64,000 nt of DNA from Lyophyllum atratum. Its lineage: Eukaryota > Basidiomycota > Agaricomycetes > Agaricales > Lyophyllaceae. Shown one piece after another: positions 32,038 through 43,669 of the stretch. The notes beneath the pieces are model-generated. The model saw only the letters and a program-made list of their open reading frames with translations, was not told where the DNA came from and did no database searches. The position numbers and the translations under genes were made by a program. The stretch spans positions 124,001 to 188,000 of the forward strand of contig JACGCN010000036.1 in assembly GCA_014905825.1 (NCBI GenBank). The letters are read 5' to 3'. Each line of letters starts with the position of its first letter. Within the stretch, counting starts at the first letter, position 1.

Positions 32038-35000
32038 TCACGCCGCCCTCGCCTTCTTCTCCCCCCCGAAATCCCCCCCAACCCCAGGCCCCTCCCCCCA
32101 CCCCCGCTTCGCCCGGCCCGGCACATACCCCTTCCCCACCGTCGTAAACGCATTATCCGCAAACTCCGCCGCGTCCGCCAGCCCCCCGCCGAACGACAAG
32201 CTCGTCGCGCGCGAGAAGGTCCGCCGTGTCCCCGTCCCAGTGCCCGTGCCAGTGGTGGGGGGGAACAAGGGGTGGGGGAACGAGGGTGCCCCAACCCCAA
32301 CCCCAACCCCCGTCCCAGCGCCCGTCCCAGGCCCCCACCCTTCGCCGTCCGCTACATCCCCCAAGCCACCCCCACCGCCCGACCCCGCTCCTAACACCGA
32401 GCTCGGGGTGCGTGAAAATGTCCTCCCCGTGCCCATGCCCGTGCCCGTGGGGAACAAAGGCGCACTAACTCCCTCCTCCTCCTTCCCATCCCCCGTCCCC
32501 GTCCCCTTCCCCTTCCCCGCCCCAAACGTCCTCCCATTCTCACCCGCACCCGCCCCCGCCCCCGCACCCCTCCCCTTCCGCCCCCGATTCCCCCTCGACG
32601 GACTACACGGCACAAAACTCTTCTCCACCGTCGTAAACGCATTATCCTCAAACGCCTTCGCATCCGCCCCCGCTGACCCTCCCACACCCATCCCTCCCGC
32701 GCCGAACGTCCAGCTCGCCGCGCGGGAGAACGTCCGTCCCGTGCCTGTCCCTGGGGGTGTGGAAGGTGTGTCGGGGGCTGGGGGGGTCGATGTTGGGGGG
32801 GCGGTGAATGACGTGGTGGAGGAAGTGGTGGAGGAAGATGTGGTGGAAGAGGTGGTGGAGGAGGAGGAGGGAAAAGGTGGGAGAGGGGCGTCGGAGAGCT
32901 CACCACGCAGCTCAGCGAGACACGCGCGGTACCCCGCCTGCACGATCCCGAAGTACTCTACGTTCTTGGTGAAGATCTTGATCGAGAACTCTGCGTGCCA
33001 CTCTGGCATCACGCAGGAGTAGACACCGCGTTCCGCGTGTGCTGCGTCTACAGATGATTCGGGTGAGTGTCCAAAGCGCAAGATGGAGGGAGAGAGAGAG
33101 ACATACGATCCGGATGCCTCTTCGAATAAAACTTCACATAATCCAACGGATTCTTCTCCTTCATCCCATAATGCATCAACGAGAAATCACAAATCACATC
33201 CTCCTCCCTCAGCCCTCTCCCTCTCCCCTCCCCTCCTTCCCCCCCTCCCCCTTCCCTCCCTCCTCCTTCCGCCCCTTCAGAATCACCAGACAACGCAGAA
33301 TCACCGGCACCGGACAACGCAGAATCACCGGACAACGCCCTCGCGGCCTTGACGATCGCCGCGGGCGTGATGTGCTCCTTGAACGCAGGGGCGAGGAGGT
33401 AGGACACGCTCTTGAAGTCGACGAGCTTGTACAGGTCGCGTGTGCGGATGCGCTGGAATATCGCTCTGGCTGGGGCGAGGTTCTATGGGGAGGGACATCA
33501 GTATATGTGGGTGTGGAGGAGGAAGAAGGGGGAAGGGGGAGGAGGGAAGGCACGTACGGGATCGGTAGACGCCTCAATCCCCGTCATAACATGATCCGTC
33601 AAATGCAAATACCTCTCCGGATCATACACCTGCTCCGCAATCTTCATATACGGTTCCGCCTCCATCAGCGCGTCGATGATCATATACTCTATCGCCTTCG
33701 CTACAACCCCAACCCAACACATTACACGTCAGTCTGAGGAAAAGGGGAGGGGGGAGGGGAGGGGAGAGTACCGGCTTTGTGGTTGTACACCATCTTGTGC
33801 AGCTTGAAGCGCGTTTCGCAGATGTTGTAGATGAGGTTGACGTCTTTGATGTCGTAGCAGATTTGGGCGTCGAGCACGCGGGCGGAGTTGATGATCCTAC
33901 CCCCCCACGCGTCAATTACGTTTATTACCCAGGCGACGAAGGAAGGAAGGGGGAGCGTACCGTGATAGAGAGATACTCATTTTGTCGCCGATCATATGCG
34001 AATCGCGCGTGATGTAGTCGAATCTGGTTCGTAAGCTAAGCATATGCGAGAGGGAGGACGGAAAAGGGAGGTACGCACTTGTCGACGTCGAGCCCGTTTC
34101 GTTTGTTCGCCACGATGTCGAACAAGAACGGCTTCTCGTCCGGGCTACACGGAACAATCAAGACCTCAAAACGATCTCAAGAAACCCAAAGGCACACACC
34201 TGCACTGCTTAGGCTCCCCCGATATCAAAGCCTTAATAAACGCATCGTCCTTCCCATCCAACGGAATATCATTATCCTTCACCAGCGCATCAAACATCAT
34301 AACCGACGCATGTTCATGCTGCCAATCACTCCCCGGCCTTCCAATGATCAAACACCCAAAATCAGCCCAGCCCACTCCCCATCAGCATAGAAACAAAGTG
34401 AGTGAACGCACAATGCCCTGGGAATGAACAACCCGTCCCAAACATGACTCCACGGCCCATGCCCCAAATCATGGCACAGCCCCGCCACCTCCACGCACTC
34501 GATGTCCCGGTCCGTTATCCCCAGCTCTGGCTGTGCGCTCTGCAGATGCGAGGCCATTTCGCGCGCGAGGTGGGCTACGCCTGTGACCGAACCAAATATA
34601 TAATCAGGTGTTGTTATGGTGCAAAGGTAAGACAGAGAGACGTACCGATACAGTGCTCGAACCGATTATGCGAGGCGCCGAGCCAGACGTAGTACGACGT
34701 TCCGAGCTGCTTGATGTTCCGCAGGCGCTGGAACTGTACACTATACAAATTTTAGTCCCATCCCCCCGAGCACGCCATGCCCCCACTTACGTGTCGATGA
34801 ACATCGATAGCCTTGGTGATATAGGTACTGCTCCTCATCATCAACCCAAACTCTCAACTCTCAAGAAAAGACAACGCACTCATATCGTGGATGGGATCTT
34901 TAACAGATCTCTCAGCGACCCTCGGCCTCTTGCTCGACACAGGTCCAGGCTCAGGGTAGTCGATGTCGGTGTCATACGGGTCGAGCGTCGCCATCAGGGC

Positions 35001-35114
35001 AGCGATAGAGGTGGTCGGTGGAGGAACACGTTGGAAAGGGGGAGGAAGACGCGTGCCGCAGCGAGCTGGCTGTAACAGAGGAAATGATGGTGCTAATTTA
35101 TGGAGTGAAGTCAT
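32038..35114 (-). CDS. SAMHD1-type HD-domain dNTP triphosphohydrolase with a long repetitive C-terminal tail
   Basis: HD-superfamily enzyme expected to split dNTPs into nucleoside and triphosphate. Motifs follow animal SAMHD1 closely: [36 protein letters not shown] (first His), [19 protein letters not shown] (HD pair), [25 protein letters not shown] (last Asp), [29 protein letters not shown] and [21 protein letters not shown]. Ten or so short introns join these pieces. There is no SAM domain. After the core, about 280 residues are Gly/Ser/Thr-rich with repeats: RTFSRAAS...[23 protein letters not shown] and RTFSRATS...[15 protein letters not shown], ending EKKARAA at 32038. That tail is absent from animal enzymes. 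The ATG at 35114 opens the frame; ATG 34994 (MATLDPYD) is an alternative start. The coding strand is strongly G-rich in the tail. Confidence 0.9.
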
Positions 35115-35237
35115 CGGACTTTTAGAACCTGCACAGCCACCTGCTAGAACATTGATTTCGGATCGTCGGATTGAGCAACACGAAGATCAATACTACCCCC
35201 TCGACTACATATTGAATAAGTCTAGAAACTACAAGTA

Positions 35238-38213
35238 CTAATCAACACCATTCCGATCAACACCCTCCGCATCCTCATCCTCATCCTCCGACGTCTCGTC
35301 CCCACCCACAGCCACCCTCCCACCACCCCAAAACCGGCCCAAAATATTTCTGAGCACCCTCTGCACGGCCTAGCACAACCAAGGTCAAGTCATCAGCCCA
35401 ACCCAATCCCACAACGCCCCAAACAGACTAGACTCACCGACGGATCCTCCTCCTCACTCTCACTCTCACTCTCCCCGCCCGCCTCTCCCGCCCCGCCCGC
35501 CCCTCCCACCTGCGCCACATCCCCAGCTGCAGCCACAACCGGCTCCGGCTCTGCATCGATCCCCGGCATCTCCCCCGGCATCCCCTGCCCGTCCCCAACC
35601 ACATCCTGCGCAATCACAGCAGCCTGTATCTGCCCCAACACATCCTCCATCGCCTCCGGCCCCAACCTCTCCATCATCTCCGCCAGCCCCTCCCCGCCTC
35701 CCAGACCCTCCAACGTATCCTACCCAAACCCCACCTCATCAGCACACGTCCACACCCACCTCATCAAACGAAAGAGAGAGACTTACCAAAACCCTCCTCC
35801 GGACCCCCGCATCCAGAATAATCCCCTCCAACATCCTCTCATCCTCCCTCCTCCCCTCCGCCCCCCTCCCCCTCCCCCTCCCCCGCCCCCTCAAAGTAAA
35901 CACATCCTCCGTCCCCCTAAAATACGCCTCATCATACCGCGTCACCGCGCTCCCCGGCGGCAGCGGATCGCACGCCAGCCCCTTCGCCTCCGCCTGCGCC
36001 CACCTCGGGATCCACACCCCCAGCCTCCCCCCTCCTCCCGCTCCCCCTCCGGCACCCTCGACGACGGTGATGTGCCGATACAAAGCGTACTGCAGCTCAA
36101 GGTCTTGGAACAGCCCGAGGAAGGTCTTACGTTCCCCCGTCACGGGGAGCGCCCCGGATCCGAGGGAAGAAAAGGTGGAGGTGGCGGTAGAGAGCAACCA
36201 CGGCGCGTACCCGTGCTTCGGGTCCTTCCACACCCCCGCCGAGCGCTGCGCGTACATGTGCGATAGGGCGTGCATCGCGGCGAGGTGGGGGGCGAGCGGG
36301 CCTGGGTGCGTCTCGATCTTGAAGTCGCGGTGGGCGCGGATGGAGGGGGGGAGTGCGATGTCGAGTTTGTCTGCGAGGAGGGGGAGGACGGAGGGGAAGG
36401 AGCGGAGGGCTTGGGTTAGGGCTTCTGTGCTTGCTTCGTGGGTCTTTGAGGTAGAGGTAGAAGTAGATAAGAAATGATGATGATGTGGTGTAGAGGAGGA
36501 ACGAGGACGTACTGAATCACCACCCGCCTCCTCCCGCATCTTCAACGCCAAAGCCCTAGCATACATCCACCCCGGCAGCACACTCGGGTCCATCCTCCCC
36601 CCCTCCCCCTCTTTCCCCCCCACCACCCCCTCCCTCACCCTCTGCGCACGCACCCCAGCAAAGTGGTCAAACACCTCAATTAACCACGTCCCCATCCCCG
36701 CCTTAATCGCCAACAAATCCAAATGAAACAGCGCCCCATGCGGATCGCCCCACGGATCGAGTCCGTACAACAACCGGCTGAACTCGAACGCCGTCCGCAC
36801 ACACCCCCTGCGCTGGAGGTCCCTGTTAGAAAGAAACAACGACTTTCAGTGAGCAGTGGGGAGGAGAGTAATGTAAAGGGAGGGGGGGACGAACCCGATT
36901 TGGCGGTGGACGGCGAGGAAGAACGGCCGGTTCTCGACGCGGTTGAAGTCGAGGCGGTTCGTGCCGCTCGTGAATGTGAAGGCGCCGATGAAGGCGCGTT
37001 CGTAGGTGAACAGCGCGCGGTCGATGAAGTCGACGGCTTGTGCATATTCTGCCAGCGCGTGAAAACATGAGTGTCTCGACTATGTGCCCGGAGCATGAGG
37101 GGGAGGGAAGTACCTTCACGGTGCCGGTATACCTCCGCGAGCTGCAGGAGGTTGTCAGCGTGCCACGGGAGCTTTCGCTGGATTTCCCACAACGCATCCG
37201 GGTCTACAAACCAATCAGTACGAACAACGCAAGATCGAAGACGAAGTCAGACTCACGCCCGCTCATAACAGCCTGAATAAACATCTTCGTCATACTCTTA
37301 TACCTCTGACTATACTCCACCGTCCACCACCTCTCCCCTCCCCCTCCCCCCGCCCCCTTCCCCTCCATCTCCTCCCCACTTAACACCCGTATCGACAGCC
37401 CCTCCCTCTGGCTCGCACTCCACCATCCCGGCTGCGGCCTCGTCAAATGCGATCTCTGCGCCGCCGCGTTCCTCCTTACTGCTCCGCCGCCGGGGGAGGA
37501 GGAGGATTTGTTGGCTTGGATGACTTTGGAGCCGAAGAACTTGCGCAGCTCGGCTTCGCTGTCGAGGTGGGGGAGGGAGACGGCTAGGAGGGCGGAGAGG
37601 GTGTGTGGAGAGGTCGGGGTGGTGGATGTGGTGGCTTTTTGGAGGGAGGGGAATCTGTGGGGGGAGGGGGTGTTAGTCTTGGTGGGGGGTTGGGTAGGAG
37701 GGAGGGTAGAACGTACTTGATGGAGAGCTCGGCGAGTGCTTGGTCGAGCTCATCATCCGCTGCTTTCTTCTCCTTCGCCTTCGCCTTCTTCACCGCCTTC
37801 TTCTCATTCTTCACAATAGACGGTGTCGAGATCGCGGGGGTAGGCTTGGGTGTCGGCGTTGGTGCCTCGGATTTCTTCTTACTCTTCTTTTTCTACGGAC
37901 CGCGTGAGCCGTAAGCTAGTGACCAGTCAATAAGGCGGACCTTGCGTGGTTTGGCTGGCTGCACTAACCCTTCTTCTTCCTCCTCCTCGCTCCTCGACTC
38001 AATCTCCTCTGCCGCAAGAAACTACCCACCCATACACGTCAGATACGCCCACACTAGTCACGATTCGGAAGCGATCAGACTCACATTCGAGAACGCTGGT
38101 TTCTTGGGCGGGGGGACGTCGTCTTCGCTGGAGAGGGAGGCGTTGGAGGGGCCGCCTAGAGTTTCGAGCTCCTCGAGGGCGCGCTGCTGTCGTTTGTTGA
38201 GACGGGGAGGCAT
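35238..38213 (-). CDS. RQC1: Rqc1/TCF25 family ribosome quality control factor
   Basis: Member of the TCF25/Rqc1 family, a subunit of the ribosome quality control complex acting with the Ltn1 ubiquitin ligase and Cdc48 on stalled nascent chains. Start 38213, MPPRLNKRQQRALEELETLGG. A Lys/acidic low-complexity N-terminal part (KKKSKKKS-type text near 37880, KAKAKEKKAADDELDQALAELS near 37760) is followed by the conserved core: PWHADNLLQLAEVYRHREG, AVDFIDRALFTYERAFIGAFTF, NRLDFNRVENRPFF, DLQRRGCVRTAFEFSRLLYGLDPWGDPHGALFHLD and LAIKAGMGTWLIEVFDHF. The C-terminal end contains an acidic ESESESEEED run, then AVQRVLRNILGRFWGG, and stops at 35238. About eight introns. Full length for the family. A partial decayed copy lies at 41.4-43.3 kb. 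Only 123 bp separate its stop from the SAMHD1-type start on the same strand. Confidence 0.92.
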
Positions 38214-39142
38214 GGTGGGGAGATGAGGAAAGATCTCGGAGATGACTCGGACTACGGAATACTTAGGTGCCACGTGTGTTGCGTGCGATAAGATTGTATC
38301 TGAATCTCATCTGAATCAACCATGACAACAAGCACGCTGGGTATCCCCTTCCACCACAGCAAGCAGCCTTGCAGACGTATCGCAGGCCACATCAGCACCA
38401 TCCAAGAGACAATATCACGTTTGAAACCAACCGGCTACGCTTGCCTTCGGTATCTAGGCTGTTCTTTAACTGGCGCATAGCTCATGAACGGAAAAAAAAA
38501 CTGGCAATTGTTAGTACGGTCTGACCAGGTTACTCGGCCTGCCTCCACCAACCTGCCTCCCGCCCGAAAAAGTTTGGAAAAAGTAGCTAAATAAGCGCGG
38601 CGGTCGACATCTTCGGGATCTTAGGGACATTTCGCGTGCAATACCACTGATGAGCAGGTTTGTCGTGTCACCAGGCTCGTTTACACGGGACAGAGCTGTC
38701 GGGATTGTCCAGACTTCGCTGGAGGAAGGTGAGTAGGAATAGGGGAATCGTGTAAGAATTTTTATAGGTACAACGAGGCGCACAAGGCGACGCATGACTA
38801 ACGGATTGACGTACGGACGGATAAGCGAACTCGCGAATACTTCAACCATTTTCCAGATATCCTTCTCGTCAGTAGTATTTGCATTTTCACCGAAAGGCTG
38901 ACTGCGGACTGCAGTGTGTCCACTCTCAATATTCAGCAGCACTAGCGCGAGTCTGGAAAAGTATAGTCCACCTTCAAGTAGATGTCAGCTACCAATGCAT
39001 TCGGACTGAGATTACACAGAAACCGGGTATCGAAGAAAAGCCGAAAAAGTGACAAGAATCGAAGGATTACAGGAACATATCAAATATGACTCAGAACGGT
39101 GCACTCGCAGTCGCGTGAATACCCTGTGCGGTATCAGCAGTA
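38214..39142. other. Interval between Rqc1 and the 7-TM gene
   Basis: Holds the Rqc1 upstream region. A 143-codon minus-strand frame (38511-38942) has no recognised domain; it might be the 3' part of a decayed gene. Nothing else supported. Confidence 0.4.
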
Positions 39143-40634
39143 CTAGAAGGCTTCTCCAGCCTGTCGAGTCTGTTTTCGACCTGGGATCGAGCCAACGGGA
39201 GGATTCTCTGGAAGTTCTGATCCAAGCCCTGTATTTGCCGGGGGATTATGCGAAATGGACGGTTGTCCGGATACTCCCAGATCTGACGGCATGTGTTCGA
39301 GGTCTGGGACTCTGTGGCTCCTGAGTTGTGTGCTGAATCCAAATGTTTCAACGATCGAGCGTTGCTTGCCGACCAGAAGAATGACAATGGAGGGATACAT
39401 TGCCTATAGATGAGACTCATTCATCAGCAACTGGGAAAATTCTAATAACATGGCACATACTGTGGCCATTTGTGCCGTTACTCCAATAATTCCGGGTATC
39501 ATCCCAAAGGGTGAATTAATGGCAAATGAAACAAAGTTTACACATAAATTGGTAGTCTGTAAGAATGTGGAACCTCAAACCCTATGTTAGATCAAGAAGC
39601 AAAGAACATACCTGTATCCCACAAAATACAAATCCAGATTCCATAAGAAGCAGCATGACTTTCCGCACAGGTGATGTTGACTTCTGCTTTATCCCCAATG
39701 TTCTGTTGAAGTAAAGTAGGTTCCTGAAGTAGGATGAGGAAATGATGTACGATATGGTGCATTGGCTTGGCTAACCGTAATGTGTAGAGAATAAGAAGTG
39801 TCGAAGCTAGATTGGTCGCTAATGAAAGAGCCAAGGCTGCAATGCCGAGATGGAAAGAAGTTAATTCGAGGGTAGGAGACGCGGGCTCTTGGAGAACGGA
39901 TGAAATACTAGAGTCGAGGATGAGGGATGCCAAAGTTGTTCCTAAGGTCCTCTCGCTGCTCAGCAAAGGTACCAATCTGAAAAAATCAGGATATACCTAT
40001 TGTTCCGGCAAGGAGAGCGCACAGGCCTAGCCTTGTCCGTCGCTGCTCTGGACAGATGGCCCAAGTCCTCCAGACCAACATACCATCACTAACGACAAGC
40101 TGAAGAGACAACCGTGTATGTCAAAATTGCTCCAGGTCGATGATAAAAAGGACATACCAGCAATTGGTACCCCCATTCCTGAAGTATAAATATGGGAGCC
40201 AATCTGTGATTGAGTCTATCAAGTGTTGCATCATCCACCACCCCAGCTGAATCAATAAAAACTCCTTTGAACAGACTAGCATGCACTAAAATCACGCATA
40301 TCCAGTACGTAGTTGCAAGTACGAAGCTGGTTGTTGTCATCGCCAACCATACTCGGGTGGCTCTCAATGTCAGGCCGCGCTTTCTGCAGAAATGTGAGAG
40401 TGGCATATGACGAGCAGTGAAAGCGACTGACGAAAGTATCAATGTTGATGAAGAGAAAAGCAACAGGAATACTCCTAATGAACGGATCACATGAGAAGTT
40501 GAGCGAAGTGAAGATGGAAGATGAGTCGATGACACCATCATACCATAAAGCAAGGTGGATGTTGCTAGAAGTGTCAAGTTAGTGAGTAGCACAATGCCAA
40601 CGTCTTGAAGCAGCGAGCGTTCTTCAGGAGACAT
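39143..40634 (-). CDS. Fungal multi-pass (about 7-TM) membrane protein of unknown function
   Basis: Start MSPEERSLLQDVG at 40634. Hydrophobic segments in order: IVLLTNLTLLATSTLLYGM, LGVFLLLFSSSTLILSSVAF, TTTSFVLATTYWICVILV, the segment around EWGYQLLVVSDGMLVWRTWAIC, LGLCALLAGTIG, IAALALSLATNLASTLLIL, then one or two more near the C-terminus (GMIPGIIGVTAQMATAMYP, IVILLVG). The intron after YQLL restores the LVVSDGMLVWRTWAI motif, a signature of a very large Agaricomycete family of orphan membrane proteins that look like receptors. A soluble tail of about 70 residues (PDLEHMPSDLGVSGQP...) ends GEAF at 39143. Ligand and role unknown. Five or more short introns. Confidence 0.8.
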
Positions 40635-41439
40635 ATGAGGGCAGTTGTGGACTTATAGTTAGGCTCCAAAAGTCCGGCCATTCAAGCCTTTATACCCAGC
40701 AGCCAGATGAAACAAATCACAACGTAGCTCTTCACAGCGAGGTAGAACTCGGAACGCATAGATATTCGATCTCAGCTGAGGCATAAGATTATGCACCGAA
40801 GATTGCACCGAGCTGAGAGCGCTAATAGTTGAGCCCATAAAGAAAAAGAAAAGGCGCTCATCATGTTGCACGCCATTGTCGTTGCTAGTGGATAGACCGT
40901 GTAAAAGGAACCACAGAGAGGTAGCAATTCACAACCGCATCATGCAAGATCATCAACCATTCTAATGCCTGAAGAACATCACTTCAGCATCGGTATATCA
41001 GTTGAGATGATGTAAAATTGTTCAAATTGTGCGGATACATCGTCATTCTGTACTGACTCGTGCCTCAAGTGACTTCGTTCACGTAAATCAAATACAAAGC
41101 ACCTCGCGTTCCGAGTCCCTGTAGGATACGATGACGGGATTTGTCAGGCCTCGAGCAGTGTTTGGATATGGTGAGGCTGTGATATAACACTGCACCGTCT
41201 AGAGGCTGCAGCACATCATGACGAAATCAAGTATCAAACACACAACACCGCAACGCACCCGTAACTCGTGTAGTATCAGTATCAGTAGTACTTCGTAGGC
41301 TGGAAGACATGAACGACCATCCCGGAAATCTGATCTTGATGTCACTTTCGAAATATGAAGAGATCTTCGAGAGGGACCGAGGTATACTGCGGTCAACGGT
41401 AAGCCATCGATCGTGAATAGAGATGTACTCTTATACCTG
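40635..41439. other. Interval upstream of the 7-TM gene
   Basis: No gene supported. An AGGCTGGAAGACATGAACG block near 41298 recurs as AGACCGGAAGACATGAACG near 41443, a short direct repeat at the edge of the Rqc1 pseudogene. Confidence 0.4.
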
Positions 41440-43340
41440 GGTAGACCGGAAGACATGAACGTTGATCGTAGCAATCTTATCTTGATCTCATCGAACCCGT
41501 AGCGCTGATGAGGGCAAGGGCATCGATGAAAGCACGGTGGTACGTGAAAATGGCGCACTCAATGAAGTCAACGGCTTCTGCACGTCCTGCAATGGAGAAG
41601 CTAATTTGAACGCAGACAGAAAAATGTTTTAGAGGGAAAAGAATGAGACGCAAAGAAGGTAAGAAGGTACGAAAGGAGACGTATGGGGGGCGAAAGAAGG
41701 AGAAGATAAGGGGTCACGCAATCATGCAACAATGTACCGATAGAAGCAGAGGAGGGGGAGAAGAGGGGATGGGAATGCTTATTGCTAGAGAAAGGCGAGG
41801 CGAAGGGTAGATCCAACCTCGATGCTGTGTGATCTCAGCGCTCACCAACGAAATATGTATGAAAGAGCAGAGAAAATAAGGATCACGGATCAGCAATGAG
41901 AAAGCGAGCGGTATGCACGGAAAGGTAAGGTGAAGGAAACGAAGGATGTACGCATTGATCAAATGAGCAAAGAACATTCGAAGATTTAAGGCAGGAAGAG
42001 ATGAAGGATGTACACAGTTCAGCGTAAAGAAAAACAGCAAGGAGGCAGGTTGGAAAGCGGCCAGAAAGGAAATGAAATGGATGGACAAAATATACCTTCA
42101 CGATGCCGATGCACCTCAACGAGTCGCACTAGATTGTCGGCACGCCAGGGAGCGTGTGCTTTTTGATATCATACAGCGCATCGGGACCTGCGAGAGAATT
42201 GTGATGTCAGTTATGGATAACGCGACGAAAAGAGGGAGCTGAGAATAGAATAGAAATGCAGAGATAATGATACGGCGACGGGGCCATAATCCGTCCTGGC
42301 AAGCATGATCGGACGTCGGCATGGATGAGAAGTTCGGATCATCGGCGCAGCTACGCAGAGGACAAGAACGACGAAAGGCAAGCGCAGAGAAGGCGGCGCT
42401 CACGCTCATGGCAGCTTGCACCAACAGCTTCGTCGGGCCCTCAGACCTGAAGTTATACTCCGGCGTCCTCCAGTCCACCCCTTCTTTCTACCCTTTCCAG
42501 CTGGTCTCCCTGTCGCCCACCATCCGAATCGTCCGCTCCCTCTGAATGGCCAACAACCACGCCGGTTACGGTCTCATAAGAAGAGACCGCTGCGCCGCAG
42601 CGGTTCTCCTCCCCGCTGCGCTGCGTTCTACGGCCGAGGCCGAAGATCCAGATGTACTGGCCCGGATGACTTTCTGGCCAAGGGACTTGCGTAGCCCGGC
42701 TTTGGAGTCGAGGTGGAAAGGAGGACGGCGGAGACGGTGTGCGGGGAGGTGGTGGTACTGGTGAGTGAGGAGGTTTTTTACTAATCTCGTCTAATCTGTA
42801 AGTAGCGTTGGCGTAGTCATTATTAACCCTTGTAGGAGGAGAGGCTGGCATACGTTAGGGAGAGCTCGCTAGCGTTGGTCCAGATGTGTCCTGAGAAAGG
42901 AACGGCTCAGGTCATTACGGAGAGCCCGGCGAGGACTTGTTCGAACCGATCGTTCGCAACTTTATTTTCTGTCATGTGTACTTCAGCCCGTCATTTTCGT
43001 TTTTCACAACGTGGTATGGAAATGGCGGGCTTGACGATGTTGCCGGCCAAGGTGACGGCGCCTCGGTCTCTTGTCCTTCTTCAAGTTCTTCTGCGGACCG
43101 CCTGAGTTACATCACCTTGAAGGGTCAAAACTGCGAACCTTGCACGATGGGCTAGCTACAGCTAGCCCTGGCTCTTCGTCCTCGTTCCCTAGATCCTCTG
43201 CCGCAGGAGACTATCCATACACATCAAAATCGCCAACGAAATGCACCTTCGACACTGGTACATCATCCTCGCTGGCCACGTTTGCATTCGACGATCCTCC
43301 TAGAGTTTCGGGCTCTTCGAACTCGCGCTGCTGAGATGAA
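41440..43340 (-). pseudogene. Partial decayed copy of the Rqc1/TCF25 gene
   Basis: Minus-strand text parallels the intact gene at 37.0-38.2 kb block by block. QQREFEEPETLGGSSNANVASEDDVP (43330-43260) corresponds to the intact N-terminus QQRALEELETLGGPSNASLSSEDDVP. The intron after KKK with its TACGGACC text, the block GATGACTTT...CTTGCG (42665-42700), the VEYSQRY region (about 42440-42475), the block opposite CHADNLLQL...(42110-42180) and the block opposite the ALFTYERAFIGAF exon (41500-41580) all recur in the same order. Introns are kept, so this is a DNA-level duplication, not a retrocopy. It stops before the conserved TCF25 core is complete and has lost the start codon and reading frame. 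The intron between the last two blocks has grown to about 500 bp. No intact protein can come from it. Confidence 0.75.
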
Positions 43341-43669
43341 GACACGTATGCATGATGAGTTCGGAGACGATGGCGAGGGATGATGAAGAATTGCGGACTC
43401 AAACCAGACTCGTGCCACGTGTTGCGATGAGATCGCTTCTGCATCTTATCAGGCACAAGCCACCCCCGCCTCTCCCAGCTCTATACCCTTCCACCAGTGC
43501 AAGCGTATGGGCGAATCCCGAACGACGTGTCCGACTCCGAGTCCCGTTACGAGCCGCGCAGTCCGGTTGGTAGAGCAAGAAAACACCGATGATTATATGA
43601 CATGCCACGATTCCCAAAAGAGCATAACAATTACAAGAATGGGCGCATACACCCACAACCCCCCCACCT
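43341..43669. other. Interval between Rqc1 pseudogene and cysteine-cluster gene
   Basis: About 330 bases, 3' flank of the gene at 43670. No feature seen. Confidence 0.35.

Noticed and set aside
31867..33022. Long plus-strand frames rich in Pro/Arg opposite the SAMHD1-type gene.
   Set aside because: They are antisense shadows of a G-rich coding strand; the minus strand carries a clear domain and conserved exon structure.
38511..38942. 143-codon minus-strand frame between Rqc1 and the 7-TM gene.
   Set aside because: No recognisable family, no clear partner exons.
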